The notes below the pieces were generated by a model. The model saw nothing but the letters and a program-made list of their open reading frames with translations, was not told the DNA's origin and made no database searches. From the NCBI GenBank assembly GCA_003963115.1, contig RXJQ01000025.1, forward strand, positions 124,001 through 188,000: 64,000 nucleotides of DNA. Reading direction: 5' to 3'. This stretch comes from Burkholderiales bacterium (GTDB lineage: Bacteria > Pseudomonadota > Gammaproteobacteria > Burkholderiales > Burkholderiaceae_C). Positions 39,722 to 49,147 of this stretch are shown here, in pieces (position 1 is the first letter of the stretch; each line of letters begins with the position of its first letter). A program made the translations under genes and the position numbers.

Positions 39722-41483
39722 AGAGGGTCACGATGTCCGACGTCCCCTGGTCAGGGACGGGTGCGGGGTGATGCGCCTGGGCTGAATCCGACAGCATAAA
39801 GCCCAGGCGTATGGGGTTTTCGGGGTCGAGCTGGCGCGGTGCGTCGATCAGCACGAAGCCATTGATGGGTGGGGCGAACCAGGTCTGGACGTTGCAGTGG
39901 TAGCGTGCGGGTGTGCCTGCATCGTCCGGCCAGTTGAAGTCGAAGGCGTCGGGGGTGAGGAAGTCGATGGGCCGCGCGTTGGCGAAGGGAAAGGGTGTGT
40001 ACAGGCCGGGCGTGTGGACCACGTGGATGCGCACCGTGTGCGCCGCACCTTCCTTGCGGATGTCGACGAAGCTGACACTGGCCAGGTGCTCGTCGCCCGA
40101 CAGCAGCACGACGTTGCGGCAGTCGTGCTCGTACAGATTGGCGAGCAGGCGGTGCATGGCGTGCGGGAAGCCGTCCCAGGCATCGGAGTGCAGGGCGCTG
40201 GCGGGCGTGGGGCCGACGGCCAGGCGCCGACGCGGCAGCAGCATGGTGGGGCAGGCCAGGAAGCGGGGTGTGGTGGGGTGTTGGCCGCTGCGCCGCAACC
40301 AGTCGCACAGGGCATCGAACTGCGTCGTGTCCATGATGTCGGCGGTATCGATGGTGCGGGTGTTGCGCAACTGGCGGCGCGTGCGGGTGTCGGCCATGAA
40401 GACCATTTCCGGATCTTCATGCGTGCCGACCAGGCGCCAGAGCTTGGGCCTGCTCAGGCCTTGGGGCGCATGTATCACGGGTCCTTGAAAGGTCAGGTAG
40501 CTGATCAGCCCCTTGGCCAGCAGGTCGCGGTTGTAGTGGTGCACGCTGGGGTGCGCGTCTTCGTCATGCCAGGATCGGGCTTGCGTGTGGACGGGCTCCC
40601 AGTTGTCGGTCAGCTCGTGGTCGTCCAGCATGGTGTGGACAGGCAGGCCGGCCAGCGCGCGCCGCACCATGGGGCGCCCCAGCCATTTCAGGTAAGGCGC
40701 GCCAAAGCGGTCGGCCAGCATGGCGGGGTCGAACAACCCGGCCGTGGCATCCAGGTAGACCTGGTCGCCCACCAGCAGCGCGAAGTCCAGAGGCGGTGCC
40801 GACGGCTGGTTGCGCAGGTCGTGGAGCAGGGCCATTGATTGGTCGGCCGCCGCGGGGCACCAGTCGCCCGGATACGGGGTTTCTTCCAGCATGCCGCCGG
40901 GGTAGAGGCAACTGCCCAGCACGAAGCGCGTGGTGGTGCGAGCGGGCTGGGGTGCCGGGGCAGACTGGGGTGAGAGGCCGGGAAGGTGGGGCACGACATC
41001 GCGCGCGCGTCCTTGCAGCAGGCGCATGGCGCGCCAGATGGCCCGGCACAGTGCGGGTCGACAGTCGTGGTGCGTGCTATCCGGCTCGAAATGGGCGAGG
41101 GCTTCTGGCAGCGGGGCAAAAGGTCGCAGCACGCCGGGTGTGATGTCTGGCAGTTGCAGCCCCGGAGGTTGGGCGTGCACCAGGAAGATCAAGCAGGGGC
41201 CGTCATGCTGGCGCAGCCCATCCTGATCGAAGGCCATGAGGCCGATGTTGGAGGTTTGCCTGCCAAAGGTCAGGGCATGCCAGGGTGTGAAGAGGGCCCG
41301 GCCTAGGTCACCGCCAAGGTGCGCACAAGCCAGCGGCAGCGCCCCGATCAGCAAAGGGCGGCCCAGGGCGTCGTCATGGCCGAGGCGGGCCATGGTGAGT
41401 TGGTCGAGCTTGCCGGCCACCATGGGGCCGATCGAGGGCGGTGCCAGGGTGATGTGTCGCAGCCTGAGGACCGTCTTGCTCAT
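39702..41483 (-). CDS. PhoD-like metallophosphatase / alkaline phosphatase D family protein
   Basis: FALLVGDQVYLDATAGLFD, MLDDHELTDNWEP, VVLLSGDEHLASVSFVDI; start overlaps the preceding gene (ATGA). Confidence 0.8.
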   Translation of the reverse strand: MSKTVLRLRHITLAPPSIGPMVAGKLDQLTMARLGHDDALGRPLLIGALPLACAHLGGDLGRALFTPWHALTFGRQTSNIGLMAFDQDGLRQHDGPCLIFLVHAQPPGLQLPDITPGVLRPFAPLPEALAHFEPDSTHHDCRPALCRAIWRAMRLLQGRARDVVPHLPGLSPQSAPAPQPARTTTRFVLGSCLYPGGMLEETPYPGDWCPAAADQSMALLHDLRNQPSAPPLDFALLVGDQVYLDATAGLFDPAMLADRFGAPYLKWLGRPMVRRALAGLPVHTMLDDHELTDNWEPVHTQARSWHDEDAHPSVHHYNRDLLAKGLISYLTFQGPVIHAPQGLSRPKLWRLVGTHEDPEMVFMADTRTRRQLRNTRTIDTADIMDTTQFDALCDWLRRSGQHPTTPRFLACPTMLLPRRRLAVGPTPASALHSDAWDGFPHAMHRLLANLYEHDCRNVVLLSGDEHLASVSFVDIRKEGAAHTVRIHVVHTPGLYTPFPFANARPIDFLTPDAFDFNWPDDAGTPARYHCNVQTWFAPPINGFVLIDAPRQLDPENPIRLGFMLSDSAQAHHPAPVPDQGTSDIVTLYVQPAS

Positions 41484-44400
41484 GTTGGCGGCTCGAAGAA
41501 GCTGGCGATGCGCGGGAAGACGGCGCCGGGGGCGTCCAGGTCTTCGCCGATCAGGCAGTCCTGGTGTCCCTTGTCGGGTATGGATGCGATCTGGTATTTG
41601 TCGCGGTAGCGGGGCCCCAGGTTGCGGACGTAGTGCGCAAAGGCATGCATGCCGCTGATGTCGGACAGACCGTTCTGCTCGCCGTGTATGGACATCATGG
41701 CCTGCATGGTGTCCATGGCATGTGCGAGGCGTTGCTGGTCGAGGTAGATGGCGCGCCCTGAGGCATCGGTCGGCGTTCGGCTGCGGGCCATGTGCAGGAC
41801 CTGCGACAGGGTGTTGAGGTTCATGGGGCCGAAGAAATCGTCGATCTGCTGCAGCACGCGTGAGGACATGCTCGAAAGATGGAATGCGCGGCCAAACAGC
41901 ATGTCCATGCGACGGCGCGTACGCGACCAGGGTGCGCGACGCCACGGCATGCCGCTGGGGTGCTCGATGTCCCACTCGGATTCAGGGTAGGGCAGCGTGG
42001 CCAGCAGCATGTCCATGAGGTCCGACAGCATGCGTTGCTGGCGCTGGCGGACGTCGGGCCGTTCAAAGTGATAGGGGCCCAGGGGCAGGAACTGGCGCAC
42101 ATAGCGCAGCACGAAAGCCCGCAGGATGTTGGCCTCGCTGAAGTGCACGATGGGCGCGACCTGGGACATGCACAGACGCCGGATCAGGCCGCCGCCTTGA
42201 AGGCCTTGCAAGCGTTGCAGTGCCTGCTGTGCCGTGGGGTGGGTCGACAAGGCCTGCAGGTCGGGCGCCAGCAAGGCCATCCACAGCATGGTCGAGCCCA
42301 TGCAGTGCGCCACGACGTCGATCTGGCCGGTGAGGCTGCGGTCGGCAATGTGGGTCAGCGCGATGGGGATGTCCTGCAGGGCCACATCCTCGAAAGTCCA
42401 GGCTTGGGTGGCGGTGTCTGGCAGGCCCGAACTGGTGCGCAGGTCCACGATCCAGATGTCGTGACCACGATCCCACAGATAGCTGGCCAGCCCAGGCCGC
42501 AGGCTCGGGTGGGCAAAACTGGTGCCGCTGGCACTGTAGCCATGCAGCATGACGATGGGCGCGCGGCGCGGTGCGTCGATCTGGGCCGGGTAGCGGGTCA
42601 GCTGGATGCGGGCGAGCCGGGCGGTGTCGTGTGGGGCGCTGGTGATGAGGCGTTCGATGCGCGGTGGTGGCAAGCCGGGCATGGCGCTGGGCAAACGACC
42701 ATAGGCCTCGGTAGGCGGGCCTTCGCGCAGGCTGCGATCACTGGGGCTGAACGACCAGATGTGGATGCGTGCCAGCAGGCGGGTGATCAGCAAGGCCAAC
42801 GAGATCAGGTCCATCAGCGTGGTTGGCAGATCGCGCTGGCGCACCACGCGCAAGAGAGGCACGCCCATGTCGGCGAGATGGGACAGGTGCAGGGTCAGCG
42901 TGCGCTCGGTGATGCCGTCCAGCGGCAGGCCCGGGAACTGCGTGAGCGCCATGGTCGTCAACTGGCGCCAGGGATTGGCGCGGCGGGCATAGGTGATGCG
43001 TTTGTGGCCATGGATGCGCTGCCCTTCCAGCGAGACCATGTCAGCCCACGGGCCGGCTTGCTGCGTCACACGTTCCAGGCGCAGATCGTAGTCGAACAGG
43101 CGCACTTCGCCGGCTTGGCTGGCGGTGTGATAGAGGCTGCTGAGCACGCGGCGCAGCCGAACGTCGTTGTGTCGGTGGCCTGATATCCAGCGGGCCAGAC
43201 CTTGGCTGACGTCGCGCATGCCACGGTTGCGCAGCCAGGCGGGCAGGGCCTGACGCACGCGCTCGGCATGGCTGCTGTCGTCGTCGTGCAGCGCGCACAG
43301 CGTCCCTGAGAGTTGCGCGGCCAGGAGCACCGGTGCCTGCTTGTTCCAGCTGTCGTGCGTGATCTCATCTGGTCGGGCGATGACCCGCAAGCGGCTGTAG
43401 CTGGCATCGAGTTCGAGCGTGCGCTTCATGGGGTGGGCGCGCAGCAGGTCACGCACGGCCACGGGCTTGAAACGCAAGCTCAGCTCGATGCCCACGGGAC
43501 CGACCCAGCCTCGCATCTGCTCAGTGATCTCGATGGTGGTGGGGATGTCTGGCGGCAAGCTGGGTGCAGGCAGCATGGGCCGCTCGCTGGGGGCGGCCTG
43601 ATCGGGCTGGCGTGTGCCCAGGTCTTGCCAGTCGGTATGGAGCAACTGGGTGATGGCCCGTTCGCTCAAGGTCGCGATGGTCAGAGCTGGGTTGATGCCC
43701 AAGGAACTGGGCACCATGGCGCCATCTAGCACCACCAGACCCTCATGTACCGCAGTGGTGGCGTCTGCGGCTGCGTCGAAGACCTGCCCAAGGTGGTTGA
43801 CCACGCCTTCGCGTCGGGTGTCACCCATGCGGCAGCCACCCAGAGGATGGGCGATCAGCAAGGGGCCACGGTGACTGCCACGCCCCATGGCACCGACGGG
43901 CGGGCGCCACAGCGGGTTGGGCATGACGGTACCGCCCGCTCCGGAGGCGTCGCACAGCGCCTGCAGCTCGTCGAGTTGCCGATCGAAGCGCGGGTCGTGA
44001 CGCAGGCCGGGCCATTCCACGATGAGGTTGCTGTCGCAGGCCAGTGAGGGGTGTTGGGGCGCAGGCCCGGTGTCAACCAAGCGAAGGCGGCCGGACGCGT
44101 CGTCGTGGCCCATCATGGCCAGAGGCAGGGTATGGCGCATATGGGCCGGGTTGATCGCGGCGGGGTCGTGGCGATCGGCGCTTTCTTCTGTGCCGCGAAG
44201 AGGGTCGGGCCGACCGATGTCGCCCACGGTTTTCGCGGTGAGCGTGGCTTCCTCGAACAGGCGCCTCAGGGCGCCGGGGATGGCCAGGTCCTGGATGACA
44301 TAGCCGCGGTGCAGGTCCTGCCGGGTGCTGGCGGGCTGGCGCCGGTCCAGCATGCCGGTGATGGTCGGTCCGATGTCACGGTGTGCAGGGGGCATGGTTT

Positions 44401-45502
44401 CATCGGCCATGGCTTGGGCTGCGGCCTCCTGCCGATAGGCCGCCATGAGCAGATCGCCATTGCCTGAGAAGCCCTCGCCCAGTTGCCTGGACAGGCTCAT
44501 GCGCGGCGAGCGTGAGCGCATCAGGATGCCGGTGGAACCCAGTGAGCCGGCGGCCAGCACAACGCGGCGGGCATGCAGCACGATGGGCTCGCCCTCCCGC
44601 CATTGGGCTTGCTCGTCGGTGTGCTGCACATGAACGCGCCAGCCGGGGGCGCCATCCATCGGCTCGATGCGCATGACCGTGGCGCCGGTGAACAGGCGCA
44701 CCCCACGGCGTGCAGCGGCATGCAGCAGGTTGGTGTCCAGCGAGATCTTGGCGCCGTGGTTGCAGCCCGTGGCGCAGTCGCCGCAGCGCAGGCAGGCGCG
44801 CAGCCCCATCCCATCCGAGCTGCGATCGCCTTCACGCATGGCCACGGTGATGGGCAGGGGCTGGAAGGCGGCGGCAGGTGTTCCGCTGGCCATGCGGTGC
44901 AGCGCATCCAGCTTGATGGTGCTCACCTTTTGTCGCCCGACGGTGTTGTCCTGCCCATCGGCCAAGGCCGCACCCAGGCGCTGCTTCATCCGCTCCGACT
45001 GCTGCCGCAGCGCCGCGCGATCATGGCGGATTTCTGCAGGCCAGGGCGACTGGTCGAACACCTCGTCTTGCGGCCAGGCCATCACGCCGGCATTGATCAG
45101 TGAGCCACCACCCAGCCCATTGGCCAGGATCACGCCTGCGTCATGGCTTACACGCATGTCGAACAGCCCGCTGCGCCGGCCCGCCGTGCAGGGCGAGTTT
45201 GGCGTGTTGAAGCGTGCATGCCCGGCAAGATCGGCCAGTTGCGACGGGAACTGGCCGGGCAGATGGTGCAGCCCCCGTTCGAACAGCCAGATGCGGTGCT
45301 GGGGTGCGTTGGGCTGGAGGGTTTCGCTCAGCGCGGCGGCGCTCACGGCGCCACCGTAGCCGCTGCCGATAATCAAGACATCGCAGTGATAGGGATGTGC
45401 GCAGGAGGGGCTGACGGCCGGCTCATCGCGCCGAATCCGGTAGAGCAGGTCACAGAAGGATTCGGCCAGCCTGTCTGCGTGGGGTACAGCTTGGGTGTGC
45501 AT
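41480..45502 (-). CDS. GMC-family (cholesterol-oxidase-like) oxidoreductase fused to a C-terminal alpha/beta hydrolase
   Basis: CDVLIIGSGYGGAVSAAALSE (FAD Rossmann), ILANGLGGGSLINAGVMAWP, GLRACLRCGDCATGCNHGAK Cys motif; C-terminal PIVMLHGYSASGTSF...DIWIVDLRTSSG...DVVAHCMGSTMLWMALL (nucleophile elbow GxSxG variant HCMGS). Confidence 0.88.
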   Translation of the reverse strand: MHTQAVPHADRLAESFCDLLYRIRRDEPAVSPSCAHPYHCDVLIIGSGYGGAVSAAALSETLQPNAPQHRIWLFERGLHHLPGQFPSQLADLAGHARFNTPNSPCTAGRRSGLFDMRVSHDAGVILANGLGGGSLINAGVMAWPQDEVFDQSPWPAEIRHDRAALRQQSERMKQRLGAALADGQDNTVGRQKVSTIKLDALHRMASGTPAAAFQPLPITVAMREGDRSSDGMGLRACLRCGDCATGCNHGAKISLDTNLLHAAARRGVRLFTGATVMRIEPMDGAPGWRVHVQHTDEQAQWREGEPIVLHARRVVLAAGSLGSTGILMRSRSPRMSLSRQLGEGFSGNGDLLMAAYRQEAAAQAMADETMPPAHRDIGPTITGMLDRRQPASTRQDLHRGYVIQDLAIPGALRRLFEEATLTAKTVGDIGRPDPLRGTEESADRHDPAAINPAHMRHTLPLAMMGHDDASGRLRLVDTGPAPQHPSLACDSNLIVEWPGLRHDPRFDRQLDELQALCDASGAGGTVMPNPLWRPPVGAMGRGSHRGPLLIAHPLGGCRMGDTRREGVVNHLGQVFDAAADATTAVHEGLVVLDGAMVPSSLGINPALTIATLSERAITQLLHTDWQDLGTRQPDQAAPSERPMLPAPSLPPDIPTTIEITEQMRGWVGPVGIELSLRFKPVAVRDLLRAHPMKRTLELDASYSRLRVIARPDEITHDSWNKQAPVLLAAQLSGTLCALHDDDSSHAERVRQALPAWLRNRGMRDVSQGLARWISGHRHNDVRLRRVLSSLYHTASQAGEVRLFDYDLRLERVTQQAGPWADMVSLEGQRIHGHKRITYARRANPWRQLTTMALTQFPGLPLDGITERTLTLHLSHLADMGVPLLRVVRQRDLPTTLMDLISLALLITRLLARIHIWSFSPSDRSLREGPPTEAYGRLPSAMPGLPPPRIERLITSAPHDTARLARIQLTRYPAQIDAPRRAPIVMLHGYSASGTSFAHPSLRPGLASYLWDRGHDIWIVDLRTSSGLPDTATQAWTFEDVALQDIPIALTHIADRSLTGQIDVVAHCMGSTMLWMALLAPDLQALSTHPTAQQALQRLQGLQGGGLIRRLCMSQVAPIVHFSEANILRAFVLRYVRQFLPLGPYHFERPDVRQRQQRMLSDLMDMLLATLPYPESEWDIEHPSGMPWRRAPWSRTRRRMDMLFGRAFHLSSMSSRVLQQIDDFFGPMNLNTLSQVLHMARSRTPTDASGRAIYLDQQRLAHAMDTMQAMMSIHGEQNGLSDISGMHAFAHYVRNLGPRYRDKYQIASIPDKGHQDCLIGEDLDAPGAVFPRIASFFEPPT

Positions 45503-45563
45503 GCAAGGTCCAGTCCGGTCGGCGCGATGCACGGGCGCCAAATGGGTACGCAAGGTGCGCTGG

Positions 45564-46286
45564 TCAGAGGGTGCCGGGCGAGTTGGTGGAGGCGGGTTTG
45601 AGGACACCAAAGAGCCGCAGTTCGTGAGCGCGGTACATGGCCTGTGCCCGGCTGTTGACACCCAGGAGCTGGTAGACCGCCCACAGGTGCGCCTTCACCG
45701 TCCCTTCCGCGATGCCGATCTCTCGGGCAATGACCTTGTTGGGCTTGCCTTGCAGCAGGCAGCGCAGCACCGCCAACTGCCTGGGGCTGAGCTCATGCGG
45801 CCAGTTCTGCTCGACCTCGGGCGTGGCAGAGGAGGCACCCGCCGGTGCATGGCGAACCGTCGTGTGTGAGTGCAGCTCGGTGTGCTGCTGGATGGCCGCA
45901 GGCGGCAGGTAGGTGCCTTGCGCCAGCACGAGCCGCAGCGCATGGGTGGTCACGCCCGGGTCCGTGCTCTTGGGCACATAGCCTGCCGCCCCATGCTGGA
46001 TGGCCTGCTTGATCGTGGCCGGAGACTCATCGCCCGATACGATCACGACGGCCGACTCGTCGAACATGGTCTTGACCTGATGCAAAGCCTCCATCCCATA
46101 GGTGCCCGGCATCTGTAGATCCAGCAGGACCAGGTCGAACGGCTGCCCCTGGAACTGCTGGGCCTCGCTGACCGAGGCCGCCTGTTGCACATTGACAGCA
46201 GGATCGAGCCCCACCAGCAAGCCTTTGAGCCCCTCGCGAAAGAGGGGGTGGTCATCAATGATCAGTACGCGTACACCCGGATTCAT
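45564..46286 (-). CDS. NarL/LuxR-family response regulator
   Basis: VRVLIIDDHPLFREGLKGLL; C-terminal HTH LSPRQLAVLRCLLQGKPNKVIAREIGIAEGTVKAHLWAVYQLLGVNSRAQA. Confidence 0.95.
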   Translation of the reverse strand: MNPGVRVLIIDDHPLFREGLKGLLVGLDPAVNVQQAASVSEAQQFQGQPFDLVLLDLQMPGTYGMEALHQVKTMFDESAVVIVSGDESPATIKQAIQHGAAGYVPKSTDPGVTTHALRLVLAQGTYLPPAAIQQHTELHSHTTVRHAPAGASSATPEVEQNWPHELSPRQLAVLRCLLQGKPNKVIAREIGIAEGTVKAHLWAVYQLLGVNSRAQAMYRAHELRLFGVLKPASTNSPGTL

Positions 46287-46521
46287 GGGGCAGATGGTAT
46301 CGAGTAATCCTGGCCGAGGCGCCGGTTTAAACGTTGGTTTAGACGTGAGATGAGGGGCTTGAGCCCACCTCGATGCTATCGTTGCACCCACACAATTAAA
46401 GGCATTTGCTCAGGGGGGTCCATCAGGAAAATGGACCGAAGTCGGGGCCACCCACGATCGGTTCGTTGGGTGGCCTTTGACGTTTGGGCGGGCCCGTGGC
46501 CAAAGGCGAGACAATGTCGCC

Positions 46522-47535
46522 ATGAGCCTGAGCGAATTCGAGCTGATCGACACCTTCTTTCGTCGCGCGGACCACGTAGGGCCGCGTCGTGCCGTCGTGC
46601 GCAACGGTGATGATTGCGCGGTGATCGCACCGGCACCAGGCATGCAACTGGCGCTGTCCACCGACACCTTGGTCGAGGGCCGTCACTTTCTGTCCACCGT
46701 CAGCCCGGCCAGGCTGGGCCACAAGGCATTGGCGGTCAACCTGTCGGACCTGGCCGCATGCGGTGCCGAGCCCATGGCCTTCACACTGGCCCTGACCTTG
46801 CCGCGTGTGGACGAGTCCTGGCTCAAAGGCTTTGCCAAGGGCCTGTTCGACCTGGCCGATGAGCACAACTGCGAACTGATCGGCGGCGACACCACGGCCG
46901 GGCCTTTGAGCATCGGCATCACGGCGATGGGCGAGGTGCCAGCAGGCCAGGCCTTGCTGCGCGGTGGCGCCAGGCCGGACGACGATATCTGGGTGAGCGG
47001 TTTCCCCGGTGTGGCGCGATTGGCACTGGAGGCTTTTCGCGGCAGCCTGCACCCGCCCTTGAGCGCCGAGGCCTTCGAAGAGGCCCGTTTGGTGCTGGAG
47101 CGCCCCGACCCGCGCGTGGCCCTGGGCGTGGGCCTGCGGGGTTTGGCGAGCGCGGCCATCGACGTGTCGGACGGCCTGCTGGGCGACCTCGGGCACGTGC
47201 TGCAACGCAGTGGGGTTGGCGCCTCGCTCTACCTTGACGCCTTGCCGGTGAGCCCCTGGTTGCAGGATCGCCCCGAGGCGGTGCAACTGGACTGCATCCT
47301 TGCTGGCGGCGACGACTACGAGCTGGTTTTCACGGCCCCTGCTGCCCGACGCGCCGATGTCCAGGCGCTCGGCGCCAGCCTGGGCCTCGTGCTCAGCCGC
47401 GTCGGCCGCATCGAAGCGCAAGCTGGCCTGCACCTGTGGCGCGGCGAGCTCGATCCCTGGCCCGATGACCCCGCACGCCTGGCCGTGCCCAATCGCTGGA
47501 CCTCCTTCGACCACTTCAAGGGAGACGCCACATGA
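46522..47535 (+). CDS. thiL: Thiamine-monophosphate kinase
   Basis: MSLSEFELIDTFF...GDDCAVIAPAPGMQLALSTDTLVEGRHF...AAIDVSDGLLGDLGHVL. Confidence 0.96.
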   Translation: MSLSEFELIDTFFRRADHVGPRRAVVRNGDDCAVIAPAPGMQLALSTDTLVEGRHFLSTVSPARLGHKALAVNLSDLAACGAEPMAFTLALTLPRVDESWLKGFAKGLFDLADEHNCELIGGDTTAGPLSIGITAMGEVPAGQALLRGGARPDDDIWVSGFPGVARLALEAFRGSLHPPLSAEAFEEARLVLERPDPRVALGVGLRGLASAAIDVSDGLLGDLGHVLQRSGVGASLYLDALPVSPWLQDRPEAVQLDCILAGGDDYELVFTAPAARRADVQALGASLGLVLSRVGRIEAQAGLHLWRGELDPWPDDPARLAVPNRWTSFDHFKGDAT

Positions 47536-48101
47536 ACGAGGCACCGCGACGCGCCACCGTGGGCCTGCTGCTCACGCACCCGGCGCACTTCATTGCGCTG
47601 GGCGCGGGCAGCGGCTTGAGCCCCAAGGCGCCAGGCACGGTCGGCACCTTGTGGGGCTGGCTGAGTTTCATCGCTTTGCAAAAGGCGCTGGGCAGCGATC
47701 TGCATGCCGATCTGGTCTGGGCGGGCATCCTGGTGGCCGGCTGGTTCATCGGGTGGTGGGCCTGCACCTTCACCGCGCGCAGCTTGAGGGTGGCCGATCC
47801 AGGCGCCGTCGTCTGGGACGAGATCTGGGCCTTCTGGCTCATGCTGTGGCTCATCGGTCCGGTGGACTGGCGCGGCCAGCTTCTGGCCTTCCTGACCTTC
47901 CGCTTCTTCGATGCCCTCAAGCCAGGCCCTGTGGCCTGGGCGGACCAGCTGTTCAAGCTCAAGCCGGGCGAGTCCATCGGCTGGGCCCAGGGTCTGGGCA
48001 TCATGTTCGATGACCTCGTTGCCGCGCTGTGTGCCTTGGTGGTGCTGGCGCTGGCCGTGGCGGTGCGTCAGGGCGGCGTCGGGGCCGGCCTGATGGGCTG
48101 A
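47532..48101 (+). CDS. pgpA: Phosphatidylglycerophosphatase A
   Basis: [17 protein letters not shown]...[12 protein letters not shown]...[16 protein letters not shown]. Confidence 0.95.
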   Translation: MNEAPRRATVGLLLTHPAHFIALGAGSGLSPKAPGTVGTLWGWLSFIALQKALGSDLHADLVWAGILVAGWFIGWWACTFTARSLRVADPGAVVWDEIWAFWLMLWLIGPVDWRGQLLAFLTFRFFDALKPGPVAWADQLFKLKPGESIGWAQGLGIMFDDLVAALCALVVLALAVAVRQGGVGAGLMG

Positions 48102-48142
48102 TCTGGCCGATCCCTCAATCGCCAACCAGGAGCCTCACCACC

Positions 48143-48640
48143 ATGGACACACTCGCCACGCTGCCCCTCGTGCAGCAGCTTGCCGAGCGGCTCACGGCGC
48201 AAGGCTTGACCTTGGCCACAGCCGAGTCCTGTACCGGCGGCCTGATCGCGGCGGCCTGCACCGAGTTGTCGGGCTCCAGCATCTGGTTCGAGCGCGGCTT
48301 CGTGACCTACAGCAACGAGGCCAAGACCGCGCTGCTGGGGGTGGATCCGGCCTTGATTGCGGCCCATGGTGCGGTCAGCGAACTGGTGGCCAAGGCCATG
48401 GCCAGCGGGGCCCTGAACCGGGCTGGGGTGGACCTGGCCGTGGCTGTGACCGGCATTGCCGGGCCAACGGGCGGCACGCCAGAAAAGCCCGTGGGGACGG
48501 TCTGGCTGGCCTGGGCTGTCAAGCATGGCGAGGTGCGTGCCGTGCACCACCTGTTCGCTGGAGACCGTGCGGGTGTGCGCCAGCAGACCTGCGAAGTCGC
48601 CCTGCAAGGCCTGCTCGACGCCATCCCGGCAAGGACCTGA
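48143..48640 (+). CDS. CinA C-terminal family nicotinamide-nucleotide amidase
   Basis: [46 protein letters not shown]...[24 protein letters not shown]. Confidence 0.95.
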   Translation: MDTLATLPLVQQLAERLTAQGLTLATAESCTGGLIAAACTELSGSSIWFERGFVTYSNEAKTALLGVDPALIAAHGAVSELVAKAMASGALNRAGVDLAVAVTGIAGPTGGTPEKPVGTVWLAWAVKHGEVRAVHHLFAGDRAGVRQQTCEVALQGLLDAIPART

Positions 48641-48664
48641 GCGCCCACCTTAGCGGGGCGCCTG

Positions 48665-49039
48665 TCAGGCATCGGGCGGCATCACCCTGCGTCGTCCCAT
48701 CAGACGCTCCAGCGCCACATCAATGACCAGCCCCCACAGGCTGTAGAGTACCGAGCCCAGCAGGGCATGCCAAAATCCTTCCACCTGAAAGCCCGTTAGC
48801 ATGCGCGAAGCCAGCTGGAAGGTGAAGGCATTGATCACGAACAGGAACAGGCCCATGGTCAGCACCGTGACTGGCAGGGTCAGCACGATCAGCAGCGGAC
48901 GCACAAAGGCGTTGAGCAGGCCGATCACGAAGGCTGCCCACATGGCCGAGCCGAAGTTCTTGATTTGAATGGCCGGATCCATCTGGGTCAGCAAGACCAG
49001 CGCACAGGACAGCAGCAGCCAGCGGGCGATCAATTTCAT
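48665..49039 (-). CDS. Small integral membrane protein, phage-holin family 4 type
   Basis: IKNFGSAMWAAFVIGLLNAFVRPLLIVLTLPVTVLTMGLFLFVINAFTFQLAS; four TM segments. Confidence 0.88.
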   Translation of the reverse strand: MKLIARWLLLSCALVLLTQMDPAIQIKNFGSAMWAAFVIGLLNAFVRPLLIVLTLPVTVLTMGLFLFVINAFTFQLASRMLTGFQVEGFWHALLGSVLYSLWGLVIDVALERLMGRRRVMPPDA

Positions 49040-49147
49040 GGGTTCAGCTTAGCGCAAGGATGGCCTGGGGAGACAAGCGGGGGCATTGTGCCTTCAGATC
49101 CGCGTTGTTTGTGCCGATAACGCCGGGATCCTGTCCCTCGCCTTTGG

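Noticed and set aside
46447-46479. GGCCACCCA...TTGGGTGGCC hairpin upstream of thiL
   Set aside because: Terminator-like, but it lies between divergent genes with no obvious upstream transcript; left unannotated.
48665-49039. 'Phage holin' label as evidence of prophage
   Set aside because: Holin family 4-type membrane proteins are common chromosomal proteins; no phage genes surround it.
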